Assembly (NCBI GenBank): GCA_030594645.1
Contig: JAUVEU010000011.1
Location: 1 to 56,063 of the forward strand
DNA from: Candidatus Aegiribacteria sp.
GTDB lineage: Bacteria; Fermentibacterota; Fermentibacteria; Fermentibacterales; JCC-6
DNA length: 56,063 nucleotides
Direction of reading: 5' to 3'
Both the position numbers and the translations under genes were made by a program. Of this stretch, positions 25,135 to 34,232 are shown one piece after another (position 1 is the stretch's first letter; each line of letters starts with the position of its first letter). The notes beneath the pieces are model-generated. The model searched no databases. It saw nothing but the letters and a program-made list of their open reading frames with translations, and was not told the origin of the DNA.

Positions 25135-26895
25135 TTAATAGGGTCTGATTATGTGAGGAGTTACGAATATTACCAGTTCGGTCTGTTCAACACGCTCGGA
25201 GTTGTAGGAGAAAAGCAGATTTCCAAGAAGTGGAATATGACCCAGCAGCGGAATGGCATTTCTAACGGTAGTCTGCTTGCTCCTCATTATTCCGCCAATG
25301 ACCGCTGTTGCGCCGTCATCTATCATCAGCGTCGTGTTCGCGCTCTGAGTCAGAATTATCGGCTGCTGCGCGGATGTTGCCTCACCGGAGAGTTCACTCA
25401 CGCTCGGCTGCAGTTCGAGTGTTACGTTGTTGTCAGCATTGATGTGAGGAGTGACAGTCAGCTCAACACCGACCTTGTACATGGAGATATATGTATTTCC
25501 ACTCGGGTCCATAAGAGTGAGCGGAATTTCCTTTCCCGACATGACGGTACCGGTCATATTGTCAATTATCGCGATTCTTGGTTCAGACAGAATTTGAGCA
25601 TGATTCTGGGATTCGAGGAATGACAGTGTCGCGTTGATGTCAAGAATATTGGTAATCGTACCAAAGAAGATCGAAGCGGTTTCGCCTCCAACTGCAAGCC
25701 CGGAAGAACTCATACCCCCGTGGACGAGATCATTTGATCTGTTCAGATTGCCAATTGACCAGTCGATACCCATTTCATTCGCGTATGCGACATCGATCTC
25801 AACCAGTTTTGCTTCTATCATCACCTGGGCTGTGGGGCTGTCGAGTATTGGCAGCAACCTGCCCATTTCCTGAAGCTTGTATGGAATATCCGTGATGATG
25901 ATGGAATTAGTCCTGTCATCGACAGATATCTGTCCCCTCTCGGATAAGGCGGTGGTAAGCGCGTTGTTGATACTTTCCGCGGTGGCATACCTTATCACGA
26001 ATACTTCGGTTTGAAGATCCTGGAGATTCTCTCTTTCATTACGAGTGGTAGCCATCTGATTGATCTCATTGTAGAAAGCATCCCTCAGCATTACCCGAAG
26101 CACATTTCCCTGCATGCTCGCTACAAGTCCCTGAGAATTGAGGATCGCGGTCAGAGCATCCTTCCAGCCGACATTCATCAGTCTTGCAGTTACAGATGCA
26201 GAATAATCCTCCGGAAGTATGATATTCAATCCGCTTACGTCGGATATGGACCTCAGAACAGTTCGAAGACTTGCGTCAACCACATCGATCGTAATGTTTC
26301 TTCCCCCGGTTCCGCTCCATTCCACCGGAAATCCGTCATTAACCTCACGATGACTTTCACTAATCCTTACGCCTCTTGAAACACTGGAAATACTGGAAGT
26401 CGTCTGTCCGAATGAACTTCCCGAACCTGGTGAAGAGAGCGGAGCGACATCTCCGCCAGTGATAATCGGTTCAACATATTCCGAAGTCGCTGACCAGGAG
26501 GCAAAAGGGATTCCTGAAGGATCCGTGCTCATTTCAAGAACAAGTTGATTCTCGTTGAGAGAAGCACTGTAATTAAGCAACTCACCATTTACATCGATGA
26601 TAATTCTAACGATTCCTTCTGGTGGAGCTTTGTACTGACTGGTTCTGATTGATGCAACGCCGCCTCTACCGACTGAAAAGTCCATAGAAGGAAGTGCATG
26701 AACCGCATCACCAATATCCAGAACAATTCTCATAGGATCTGTCAGGAGGAATCTTTCGTATGAGATAGATTGATCAGCAGTAATTGTGACAAGGGTCACG
26801 TTGCCGCCGGGCACCACCGATATATCGGTAACCCTGTACGCTACAACCGGCATTGCCAGAAGCAGCAGAAGACTACTTACGGTAAACAGACGCAT
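25135..26895 (-). CDS. pilQ: Type IV pilus secretin PilQ
   Basis: This 586-residue protein forms the outer-membrane channel of the pilus. A signal peptide (1-19) is followed by an AMIN-type domain (VTDISVVPGGN..., about 20-115), a Ser/Gly-rich linker, a secretin/TonB short N-terminal domain (IDVVDASLRTVLRSISDVSGLNIILP, about 200-270), an N1-type domain (EVFVIRYATAESI) and the secretin barrel (VMIEAKLVEIDV to ELVIFVTPHIIRP at the end). The start ATG overlaps the stop of the propeller-PilP gene (TGATG). It is shorter than proteobacterial PilQ, with a single AMIN domain. Confidence 0.92.
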   Translation of the reverse strand: MRLFTVSSLLLLLAMPVVAYRVTDISVVPGGNVTLVTITADQSISYERFLLTDPMRIVLDIGDAVHALPSMDFSVGRGGVASIRTSQYKAPPEGIVRIIIDVNGELLNYSASLNENQLVLEMSTDPSGIPFASWSATSEYVEPIITGGDVAPLSSPGSGSSFGQTTSSISSVSRGVRISESHREVNDGFPVEWSGTGGRNITIDVVDASLRTVLRSISDVSGLNIILPEDYSASVTARLMNVGWKDALTAILNSQGLVASMQGNVLRVMLRDAFYNEINQMATTRNERENLQDLQTEVFVIRYATAESINNALTTALSERGQISVDDRTNSIIITDIPYKLQEMGRLLPILDSPTAQVMIEAKLVEIDVAYANEMGIDWSIGNLNRSNDLVHGGMSSSGLAVGGETASIFFGTITNILDINATLSFLESQNHAQILSEPRIAIIDNMTGTVMSGKEIPLTLMDPSGNTYISMYKVGVELTVTPHINADNNVTLELQPSVSELSGEATSAQQPIILTQSANTTLMIDDGATAVIGGIMRSKQTTVRNAIPLLGHIPLLGNLLFSYNSERVEQTELVIFVTPHIIRPY

Positions 26896-28304
26896 CACAA
26901 ACCACCTTCTTCATGTAGACGCAAGGAGTAGATGGTTGGAATTGTGGTCTCCCCTCCACCTCTCGCGCTATAAGTAATAATAACATCCTGAATTACAATA
27001 ACTTCATTACTGGTAATCTCGGCCACATGTGAATTATATGCCAGGTCTGTTCCCTCGTAGAGTATGTACGGAACGCCATTTCCGTCCTCAACGAGTGCCT
27101 GGTCTCCACCTATTGGATCCAGCGTAATACCAACCAGTCTCAGTTCTTCAATTGATATGCCGCCCAGATCGCGTCTTGCATCTCTTCCTTCATCTGAGAA
27201 TTCGGTGAATGGATCAGGTCTGATGGAAACGGATTCATATATTCTGAAAGTCCCGCTTCCCGCCAGGATCATATCCCCGACCGATTCAGTTGAGCCCTGC
27301 ATACCTTCAGTGTTTTGACCTGCCAGTGAGCAGAACACTCTTTCGGCTTCATAATATGGCAGATTTGTCTTAACTGATCCCAGTTCGGCGAATACCGTCA
27401 TTCCCTGATTATCAACTGCCCAGAAAGGCTCTCTGAAATAATCAAGAGAAATAAGTTCTGAAGGGGTGAATGATGGAGATTCAGCCAGGATTTCATCGGG
27501 TGATGTCACCGAAGAAATGCCTTTCTCTTTCAGTACAAGTCCATCTGAATACAGATGACCGCTTGAATGGAAACTCCATTCACCGGCGCCTGTTCTAACT
27601 GATATACCATCATTTGAACCTATATAGAGAATGCTTTGTGAAGCTGCAAGGACATATCCATCAGGAGCATCCTCGAATTGCCAGAGACCAACAGATGGAT
27701 CAAGCAAAGCAATTCCGCCACCTTGAAGTCTGAATATCCAGTCCTGTCCGATCAGTTGCAGGTCTCCTGCGGGTTCCAGTTGCTGATCCGGAGAAAAGAC
27801 TTCAAATCCACTTTCATTCCTTATTGCTACAGCACCTGTCTCATCAAGTATGGCCACATTTCCATCCTGGATATCGAATTCAACAGGTCTGAATCCTTCT
27901 GGCAACGCTTCCAGTGTTGTCTCGCAATCGAAAGCGCTGAATTCGAAAAATCCGTTTTCTGTCAGAAACACCGGGTTTTCACCCAGAATGTCCAGATCAA
28001 GGACATCTGTGATACCCTCGATGAAATATGCTTTCCATTTAGTATCAGAAATGCTGAACTCCAGAAGATTTCCTCCTTCGAACAGCAGCCAGGTTGAAGA
28101 TACTCCTGCATCTGTAAACAGAGGCGGAGATTCGGACAGCGTCAGTTCGATCCATCCATGAACATCCGGATGAGATACGACCGTGACAGCAATATCTGTG
28201 TTATACGTCATGTCTGCCGAATCATCAGCGCTGTTGCAACCTGAAATTATGAACACCCCCGCAGTTATTAGAAGGGCTGTGAGTGTTCCTTTTGAAATAC
28301 TCAT
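26895..28304 (-). CDS. pilP: Propeller-PilP fusion lipoprotein of the type IV pilus
   Basis: The start is the ATG at 28304, with GGGAG nearby. The longest frame (28379) runs into pilO. The 469-residue product has a lipoprotein signal (FIISGC, Cys23). Residues about 30-350 are beta-rich with repeated short blades, such as WLLFEGGNLLEFSIS, VAILDETGAVAIRN and GGGIALLDPSVGLWQF, like a beta-propeller. The last 108 residues (about 362-469) match the PilP pattern: RPDPFTEF, IEELRLVGITLD, ALVEDGNGVPYILYEGTDL, AEITSNEVIVIQDV. PilP normally is a lipoprotein of about 170-180 residues that joins PilN/PilO to PilQ, and here it sits exactly between pilO and pilQ. The large N-terminal domain is unusual. Confidence 0.75.
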   Translation of the reverse strand: MSISKGTLTALLITAGVFIISGCNSADDSADMTYNTDIAVTVVSHPDVHGWIELTLSESPPLFTDAGVSSTWLLFEGGNLLEFSISDTKWKAYFIEGITDVLDLDILGENPVFLTENGFFEFSAFDCETTLEALPEGFRPVEFDIQDGNVAILDETGAVAIRNESGFEVFSPDQQLEPAGDLQLIGQDWIFRLQGGGIALLDPSVGLWQFEDAPDGYVLAASQSILYIGSNDGISVRTGAGEWSFHSSGHLYSDGLVLKEKGISSVTSPDEILAESPSFTPSELISLDYFREPFWAVDNQGMTVFAELGSVKTNLPYYEAERVFCSLAGQNTEGMQGSTESVGDMILAGSGTFRIYESVSIRPDPFTEFSDEGRDARRDLGGISIEELRLVGITLDPIGGDQALVEDGNGVPYILYEGTDLAYNSHVAEITSNEVIVIQDVIITYSARGGGETTIPTIYSLRLHEEGGL

Positions 28305-28320
28305 AACTTCTGCTCCCTTC

Positions 28321-28878
28321 CTATGGCTGCACGAAGGCTGACACTGTGAAAGTCGCCTCCATATTGTCGTAATTTCCATCAGAAGCTTTCTGCTGGATAA
28401 CTGACAGGTTGGATACGGAAGTAATCATCATCTGCTGCGTAAGTTGATCAAGAAATACTCCGAGCCTGTGAAAACGCCCGGAAAGCTGCATCTGCCAGCC
28501 GTAAATAAGGTAATCTCCCTGAGTAGCCGGAGGCAGAGGAGTAAGAACCTTAATATGAAGCCCGCTGTTTTCAGCCTTCTCTGTCAGCATATCGAGAACC
28601 TCATCCTGATCATAGCTTCGTGGAAGATATCTATCCAGTTCAGCAAGCTGCTGAGTAAGAAGATTTATTTCCTGCTCAGTTATCGCCATGTCAGATGATG
28701 TACCTGATTGAAGCGAGATCAGCTCAGCCTGCTTCATTTCAAGATTCTGCTCGGCGATTTCTATCCTTGCGACAATATCAGCGGATATTGATCGGGGATA
28801 GATGTAGATCAGAGCCACAACCAGAACAACACCGAGTATCAGAATATAAAATCTGGGGTCTCGAAGGTATTTGTTCAT
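28321..28878 (-). CDS. pilO: Type IV pilus inner-membrane protein PilO
   Basis: This 185-residue protein has a short cytoplasmic tail, one membrane span (FYILILGVVLVVALIYIYP, about 11-29), a coiled coil (about 38-80) and a ferredoxin-like C-terminal domain containing GWQMQLSGRFHRLGVFLDQL. PilO dimerises with PilN in the periplasm and anchors PilP. Size and position before the PilP-bearing gene fit. Confidence 0.82.
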   Translation of the reverse strand: MNKYLRDPRFYILILGVVLVVALIYIYPRSISADIVARIEIAEQNLEMKQAELISLQSGTSSDMAITEQEINLLTQQLAELDRYLPRSYDQDEVLDMLTEKAENSGLHIKVLTPLPPATQGDYLIYGWQMQLSGRFHRLGVFLDQLTQQMMITSVSNLSVIQQKASDGNYDNMEATFTVSAFVQP

Positions 28879-28923
28879 TTCGTCCCCCTTACCTGTCTCC
28901 TGTTATATAAGCAATCATTCTCA

Positions 28924-29352
28924 TTACCTGGTCTCTCCCGTGAAATCCAGCAGATCAATGGTATACAGTGACAGTGTATCACCGCCGAAAACAGTGAACT
29001 GGTTGCCGCCACCGTATTTGTATTCAGAGTCTCCATCGTATGCTGTAACTCTGAATGATGCACTGCCTGGAGTGGCATCAAATGTTGAATTCCCATCGGT
29101 GGGATCCACTTCCCCCTCACTGTACAGCTGAATTTCTATCTCAAACATACCAAGAGCATCTGTTGCTGTAACATAGCTTTCCTGGGTTCCCTCGATCACT
29201 ATACCAATATCCTCAGCAGGCTGAGTGAATGATGGGTCAACATAAATAGTGCCTGTCACCCATATTCTAGTATCATCCATACCGATAGGATTACACCCGG
29301 CGACCGCAATAACAAGCAGTAAGCCCGATGCGGATATTATCTGTTTCCTCAT
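28924..29352 (-). CDS. Small lipoprotein inside the pilus operon
   Basis: This 142-residue protein has a clear lipobox (LLLVIAVAGC, Cys20). The mature part is a beta-sandwich-like domain with a repeat feel of carboxypeptidase-regulatory or transthyretin folds (VTGTIYVDPSF, GIVIEGTQESYVTATDALGMFEIEI). It is not a standard pilus component. Its ATG overlaps the pilMN stop (ATGA), so it is tied into the operon and may be a periplasmic accessory of the alignment complex. Confidence 0.65.
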   Translation of the reverse strand: MRKQIISASGLLLVIAVAGCNPIGMDDTRIWVTGTIYVDPSFTQPAEDIGIVIEGTQESYVTATDALGMFEIEIQLYSEGEVDPTDGNSTFDATPGSASFRVTAYDGDSEYKYGGGNQFTVFGGDTLSLYTIDLLDFTGETR

Positions 29353-31175
29353 GATTCCTCCCCTGTATCTACGGGATTATCCTCTAATACTTCCTCAGCA
29401 TCCGGATCCGCAAATATGCTGGTTAAATCTCTTGAAGTACCAGCAAATTCACCAACCAGAGATGATAGTGCTAAAGGATTTACACCAATCGTCATCGAAA
29501 AATTATATCTCCTGCTTCCAGTTCTAGTTGCCTCTGAAGCCAGCGTATACGTCTGTCCATAATCTTCAAGTGAAAATAGCGGCGTGTGCCCATCAGGCAT
29601 TATTTCAACAACATCACGCTGAAATTCAATGATATCTCCCCATGTTTTGGATACACCGGAGATACTGATCTCCCTGGGGCCAACGATCAGACTTGTTACA
29701 TAAATACCCTTTTCACCCTCAGTACCCGGAACGATAGCCTCGGGATAGATTGCACGGCAGAGGTATTCAACTATATAGACCGTATACTTCTGATTGAGGG
29801 AAAGATCAAGTATCTGCTGATGCTTTCTTTCAACCAGACCTCTCAGTCGATCGGCTTCGATCTGCTGATCAAGCCTTAAGCCCAGCTGAGATATCTGCTC
29901 TGTGACCTCATCAATTTCCTGATTCAGTTCCGTTTCCTGAGTCTTGAGATCCTGATAATCCATATATGCTATTACTCCGCCGGCGATAAGACCCAGATAT
30001 GGAATAATACACAGAATTGTCAGTATGGAAGACGGTTCTGCGGTAGAAGAGGCTGCGGCAGCAGCTTTTCTCTTCCCTTCAGGCTGTTCAAGTATGTTGA
30101 TGTCAACCATGCTGGTTTCATATCCACGCAGTGCAAGTCCGATGCATACTGCAAGCACCGCACCTATGGAATCCAGGTTGTCATCACTGATGACAGTTTC
30201 GGGAACCGTAATGTTCCTGAAAGGTTGGAAGTGCTCAACAGGAAGTCCGTGCTGCTCACTGAGTATTGTCGCGAGTCCAGGCATGAGTGAACACCCGCCG
30301 CTGATATACATTTTATCTATTCTGGTGTTCTCGCCCGAAGCCTGATAGGTAATGAAGGATCTTCTAATGCTTGTAGAAAGTTCCTCAATAACTCTTCCTA
30401 TCGCGGTATGCACTTCTTCTGAAGAAACACCATCCGGTACATTACCTTTGAGAACACCCAGTGCAACGTCGTATTCAAGACCAAGAGATCTCTGCAGCGC
30501 TTCAACAAATCTCGATCCGCCTATCGAAAGATCGCGGTTGAAACTTGGAAGACCCTCACGAACGACAACCATGTTCGTAACCTCTGCACCGATGTTCAAG
30601 ATCGTTATACACTCATCACCGGCTGGCCTGTAGGCATGCTGGTATACTCTCTGCAGAGAAAACTGCTCAAGTTCTATTGTTGATGGTCTCAGTCCGGCGC
30701 CCTGCAATACGCCACGATGAAGGTCAACTACTTCTTTCTTTGCCGCAACCAGAAGCACCTCCATCTGTCCGGGAGAGATCTCAGGATTGATTATCTTGAA
30801 ATCAAGGCTGACCTCATCTATCCTGAATGGAATATGCTGTTCAGCTTCCCACTGGATAGCCTGCCTGGCTTCCTGCTCTGACATTTTTTCCATTGGTATC
30901 CTTCGGACTATTACACTTCTTCCGGATACCGCACTATGGATATTTTTGCTGCTGGTTTTAATACCTGCCTGCCGTACGACATCGTGAACAGTATCTATCA
31001 GATGCTCACGGTTTACGACCTCACCATCGACAATCGTGCCAGGAGATAGTTCCTGGATAGCATAGCTCGACAGGGTTACGGTTTTGCTTGATCCTGTCAG
31101 TTGTACAACTTTGATTGAATGGCTGCCGATATCGAGACCAACAGTTCCTCCGCCTGATTTTCCGAAGATGAACAT
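29349..31175 (-). CDS. pilM: PilM-PilN fusion protein of the type IV pilus
   Basis: This 608-residue protein joins two usually separate pilus proteins. Residues 1-350 are PilM, an actin/FtsA-like ATP-binding protein: VGLDIGSHSIKVVQL, the GRSVIVRRIPMEKM segment, ILNIGAEVTNMVVV and ISGGCSLMPGL. Then comes VDINILEQ (357-364), the PilN cytoplasmic motif that PilM normally grips, an Ala-rich linker, one membrane span (about 384-405), a coiled coil (about 405-450) and a PilN-type periplasmic domain (KGIYVTSLIVGPREISISGVSKTWGDI region). No frameshift or internal start is visible. It starts the pilus operon. Confidence 0.88.
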   Translation of the reverse strand: MFIFGKSGGGTVGLDIGSHSIKVVQLTGSSKTVTLSSYAIQELSPGTIVDGEVVNREHLIDTVHDVVRQAGIKTSSKNIHSAVSGRSVIVRRIPMEKMSEQEARQAIQWEAEQHIPFRIDEVSLDFKIINPEISPGQMEVLLVAAKKEVVDLHRGVLQGAGLRPSTIELEQFSLQRVYQHAYRPAGDECITILNIGAEVTNMVVVREGLPSFNRDLSIGGSRFVEALQRSLGLEYDVALGVLKGNVPDGVSSEEVHTAIGRVIEELSTSIRRSFITYQASGENTRIDKMYISGGCSLMPGLATILSEQHGLPVEHFQPFRNITVPETVISDDNLDSIGAVLAVCIGLALRGYETSMVDINILEQPEGKRKAAAAASSTAEPSSILTILCIIPYLGLIAGGVIAYMDYQDLKTQETELNQEIDEVTEQISQLGLRLDQQIEADRLRGLVERKHQQILDLSLNQKYTVYIVEYLCRAIYPEAIVPGTEGEKGIYVTSLIVGPREISISGVSKTWGDIIEFQRDVVEIMPDGHTPLFSLEDYGQTYTLASEATRTGSRRYNFSMTIGVNPLALSSLVGEFAGTSRDLTSIFADPDAEEVLEDNPVDTGEES

Positions 31176-31441
31176 TATCTTCCCTTCCTCAGGTAGCTGT
31201 CCGCCTGTTTAATATAATACTTCAACTGATCTATTTTTACCTTTGCATTATAAATACTCATAAATTTAATATCATCCATCTGTCCAATCCCCGCAAGTCC
31301 CTGCAATTTCTATCTATTGGAACTTTACAACCTTTCAGACCCTGCGTCAATACCCTAACTTCATAACTATGGAACTATGGAAATTCATACTTAGCTTGAC
31401 TCGCAATGTCAAATGGAATATCTTCCCGTTCGGAGGTTCGT

Positions 31442-31732
31442 ATGAAAATGAAGAAGACATCGGATTTCATTTCAAATATCTCAGACATACAGGAGCTTTC
31501 AGCCCCTTCAGTCAGGTTAACCGTTCCTGTCAGGCCCGACCAGGAGGAACTGCTGACCAGAATTGCGCGCACAATAACTCAAAATCGTGATAACGAGCAC
31601 AGAGTACAGAGAATAACAAAAGCAACTATAATAAGAGCATACATTGACGCTCTTTCAACACTGCCGATAAACATCAATAATATCAGCGATGAAAAAACTC
31701 TTCTTAGGCACGTACTTGATTCTCTGGAATAA
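31442..31732 (+). CDS. Small protein with possible ribbon-helix-helix-like region
   Basis: This 96-residue protein starts at the ATG preceded by CGGAGGT; the longer frame from 31406 lacks such a site. A segment from about residue 24 (VRLTVPVRPDQEELLTRIARTI) followed by KATIIRAYIDALSTL resembles a strand plus two helices, as in ribbon-helix-helix regulators, but I am not certain. It is transcribed away from the pilus operon, so a regulatory role there is possible. A weak promoter candidate (TTGACT 31396, TATCTT 31419, 17-base gap) lies just upstream. The 31176-31441 gap otherwise shows only AT-rich sequence. Confidence 0.6.
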   Translation: MKMKKTSDFISNISDIQELSAPSVRLTVPVRPDQEELLTRIARTITQNRDNEHRVQRITKATIIRAYIDALSTLPININNISDEKTLLRHVLDSLE

Positions 31733-31770
31733 TGCTGACTTTCATGTGTCAAATCTTGAATATCAGCATT
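31731..31770. terminator. Inverted repeat between convergent genes
   Basis: AATGCTGA (31731-31738) and TCAGCATT (31763-31770) form an 8-bp stem with a long 24-base loop, between the small plus-strand gene and cysS. No clear T-run follows, so terminator function is doubtful. Confidence 0.3.
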
Positions 31771-31779
31771 TGGGGTTGA

Positions 31780-33210
31780 TCAGCGTTTTCTTATTTCGCT
31801 TTTTCCATTCGGAAGATCCTTCGCAATATAGCCTATCCTGATCAGTTGTTCACGCATGAGGTCTGCGGCCTGAAAAAGTTTATTATCTCTCAGTACACCT
31901 CGTGTTTCCGCGAGCACACCGCATAGCTCCTCAACATCAGAACCGGAACTGATTCCTTTCAGGTCAAGCCCGAGGATATCGCCCGACAGCTCATCCAGGG
32001 TTTCTCTGAGCAAAGCTCTGTCAGAAGAAGTATCCTCCGAATCAAGCAGGGCATTTCCTGAACGGACCATATCGAAAACAACAGCCAGAGCACCTGGTGT
32101 GTTCATGTCATCGTCCATCGCTTCACTGAAATCAGCCACTGTTTTTTCAACAAGAGATACTGCTTCGGGTGATGGTCTTCCTTCGACAGCTGCAGGACAT
32201 GCTCCCAGTCTTGCGCTGAATGATGAAAGCCGTTCAAGTCCGCTTTGTGCCGATTCAAGACCCTGATCGGAGAAATCGAGCGGACTCCGATAGTGACTTC
32301 TGAGAATGTACAGTCGGACTACCATGGGATCGAACTTTTTATATATGTCCTTCAAAAGAGTGAAGTTACCCAGACTTTTGCCCATCTTCTGCCCGTCTAC
32401 CGTAACCATGTTATTGTGGAGCCACATTCGCGCGAACTGTTTCCCGTTAGCTCCCTCGCTCTGTGCAATTTCCGATTCATGATGAGGAAAGATGTTTTCA
32501 AGGCCTCCGCCATGTATATCCAGTGTTTCTCCCAGGTAGCGCATGGACATCGCGGAACATTCGATATGCCATCCGGGATATCCCCAGCCCCACGGGGAAT
32601 TCCATTTAAGAATGTGATCCTTCCCGGCTTTCTTCCAGAGAGCGAAGTCCCTTGGATCTCTCTTTCTGTTGTCTACCGCTACTCTGGCTCCCGCCACAAG
32701 CTTATCGATTTTCCTGCCGGAAAGTTTTCCATATTCAGGGAAGCTTGTCACAGAATAGTAGACGTAACCATCTTCTTCGTAGGCATGTCCATTCTCAATC
32801 AGTTTTTTGATCAGTTCTATCTGCTCGGGGATATGCCCTGAAGCTCTGGGTGATACATCAGGTCTGAGTACTCCAAGCGCGTCCATGTCATCAAAGTATG
32901 ATTTGGTGTACTTTTCGGTCAATTCCATCGGTTCAAGCTTTTCAATTCTGGCCTGCAGTTCGACTTTGTCGAAACCGGCGTCGGCATTATCGGTAAGATG
33001 ACCAACATCTGTGATATTCTGTATGTAACGGACACTGAAACCCAGATGCCGAAGGTAGCGGACAAGGATATCAAAAGAAACGTAGCTTTTCGCATGCCCG
33101 AGATGACTGTGGCCGTATACGGTTGGACCGCAAACATAGAGCCCGACATGAGGCGGATTGAGAGGAGTGAATTTCTCCTTCTTTCGCGTAAGACTGTTGT
33201 AAAGATTCAT
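31780..33210 (-). CDS. cysS: Cysteinyl-tRNA synthetase
   Basis: This 476-residue class I synthetase charges tRNA-Cys. It has the zinc-site YVCGPTVYGHSHLGHAKSY (HIGH-type motif HSHLGHA, about 26-45), the WHIECSAMS motif and GGGLENIFPHHESEIAQSE with further zinc ligands (about 213-245), and KMGKSLGNF (about 267-275). The signature loop is KMGKS rather than KMSKS, a variant I associate with Bacteroidetes-like CysRS. The matching tRNA-Cys gene is at 53032 in this window. It follows trpS closely on the same strand. Confidence 0.95.
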   Translation of the reverse strand: MNLYNSLTRKKEKFTPLNPPHVGLYVCGPTVYGHSHLGHAKSYVSFDILVRYLRHLGFSVRYIQNITDVGHLTDNADAGFDKVELQARIEKLEPMELTEKYTKSYFDDMDALGVLRPDVSPRASGHIPEQIELIKKLIENGHAYEEDGYVYYSVTSFPEYGKLSGRKIDKLVAGARVAVDNRKRDPRDFALWKKAGKDHILKWNSPWGWGYPGWHIECSAMSMRYLGETLDIHGGGLENIFPHHESEIAQSEGANGKQFARMWLHNNMVTVDGQKMGKSLGNFTLLKDIYKKFDPMVVRLYILRSHYRSPLDFSDQGLESAQSGLERLSSFSARLGACPAAVEGRPSPEAVSLVEKTVADFSEAMDDDMNTPGALAVVFDMVRSGNALLDSEDTSSDRALLRETLDELSGDILGLDLKGISSGSDVEELCGVLAETRGVLRDNKLFQAADLMREQLIRIGYIAKDLPNGKSEIRKR

Positions 33211-33223
33211 TCAATCGCGCCTT

Positions 33224-34210
33224 TCAGTCGAAGTAGTTGATGTGCATAGCTTTTCGGACGAGATCAACGGTTTTTCCGCCCTCGATGCGGGCAGCTTCCG
33301 TTCCGGACAGGAGTATTTCTTTGACCATGCCCGGTTTCTCAAACCTGATTCTTCGCTCGCGGACTGGCTCAAGAAGAGCCTCGAGTACTTCAAACATCCG
33401 CTTCTTGCACCCAACGCAGCCGATTGTTCCTGCTCTGCAGCGTTCTTCAATATCCTTCGATTCAATACTGTTGAATGCTTTATGGTAAGAGAAGATCGTA
33501 CATATTTCCGGATGGCCTGGATCATCCTTGTGAATTCTTGCCGGATCAGTTACTGCGGACATGAGTTTTTTTCTTATATCCTCTGATTTATCACTCAGAT
33601 ATATGCAGTTGCCCAGAGATTTTGACATTTTTGTCTTTCCATCCAGTCCGACAAGTCTCGGTATTTCACCCTCCAGACCTTCAGGTTCCGGAAAAACCCT
33701 TTCATAAAGCTCATTGAATCTTCTTGCTATGAATCTGGATACTTCAACAACCGGAAGCTGATCCTCACCTACCGGAACGACATCTGCTCTGCAGAAGAGT
33801 ATATCCGCTGCCTGACTGACAGGATATCCAAGAAAACCGTAGGTCATGTTTTCTTCAAATCCATGCTGCTTTGCTTCAGTCTTTATCGTAGGGTTATGCC
33901 TTAATCGATTGACTGTGATAAACATCGAAAAGAACACGGTTAATTCCGCGATCTGTGGAACCATGCTCTGCAGAAAAATGTTCACCCTGTCGGGATCAAG
34001 ACCAACGGAGAGGTTATCCAGCGCAACATGCCGGACATCTTCCGGAAGATGTTCAGGGTGATCGAAATTCGTTGACAGTGTCTGAACATCCGCAATAACT
34101 ATGAATGTATCGTATTCGTGCTGAAGCCTTACTCTGTTCTCCAGCGAGCCAACGTAATGTCCGAGATGCAGAGGACCTGTCGGTCGGTCACCTGTAAGAA
34201 TTCTTTTCAT
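33224..34210 (-). CDS. trpS: Tryptophanyl-tRNA synthetase
   Basis: This 328-residue class I synthetase has the TGDRPTGPLHLGHYVGSL N-terminus (HLGH motif), the YPVSQAADILFC and VPVGEDQLP substrate-binding segments (about 128-150), and KMSKSLGN (about 198-205). Length matches bacterial TrpRS. It lies 13 bases before cysS, so both are probably cotranscribed. Confidence 0.95.
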   Translation of the reverse strand: MKRILTGDRPTGPLHLGHYVGSLENRVRLQHEYDTFIVIADVQTLSTNFDHPEHLPEDVRHVALDNLSVGLDPDRVNIFLQSMVPQIAELTVFFSMFITVNRLRHNPTIKTEAKQHGFEENMTYGFLGYPVSQAADILFCRADVVPVGEDQLPVVEVSRFIARRFNELYERVFPEPEGLEGEIPRLVGLDGKTKMSKSLGNCIYLSDKSEDIRKKLMSAVTDPARIHKDDPGHPEICTIFSYHKAFNSIESKDIEERCRAGTIGCVGCKKRMFEVLEALLEPVRERRIRFEKPGMVKEILLSGTEAARIEGGKTVDLVRKAMHINYFD

Positions 34211-34232
34211 TTCTCTCTTCTTTTCATTCGTA

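Noticed and set aside
31247-31252. TATAAT on the minus strand upstream of pilMN as a promoter -10
   Set aside because: No acceptable -35 box lies 16-18 bases upstream.
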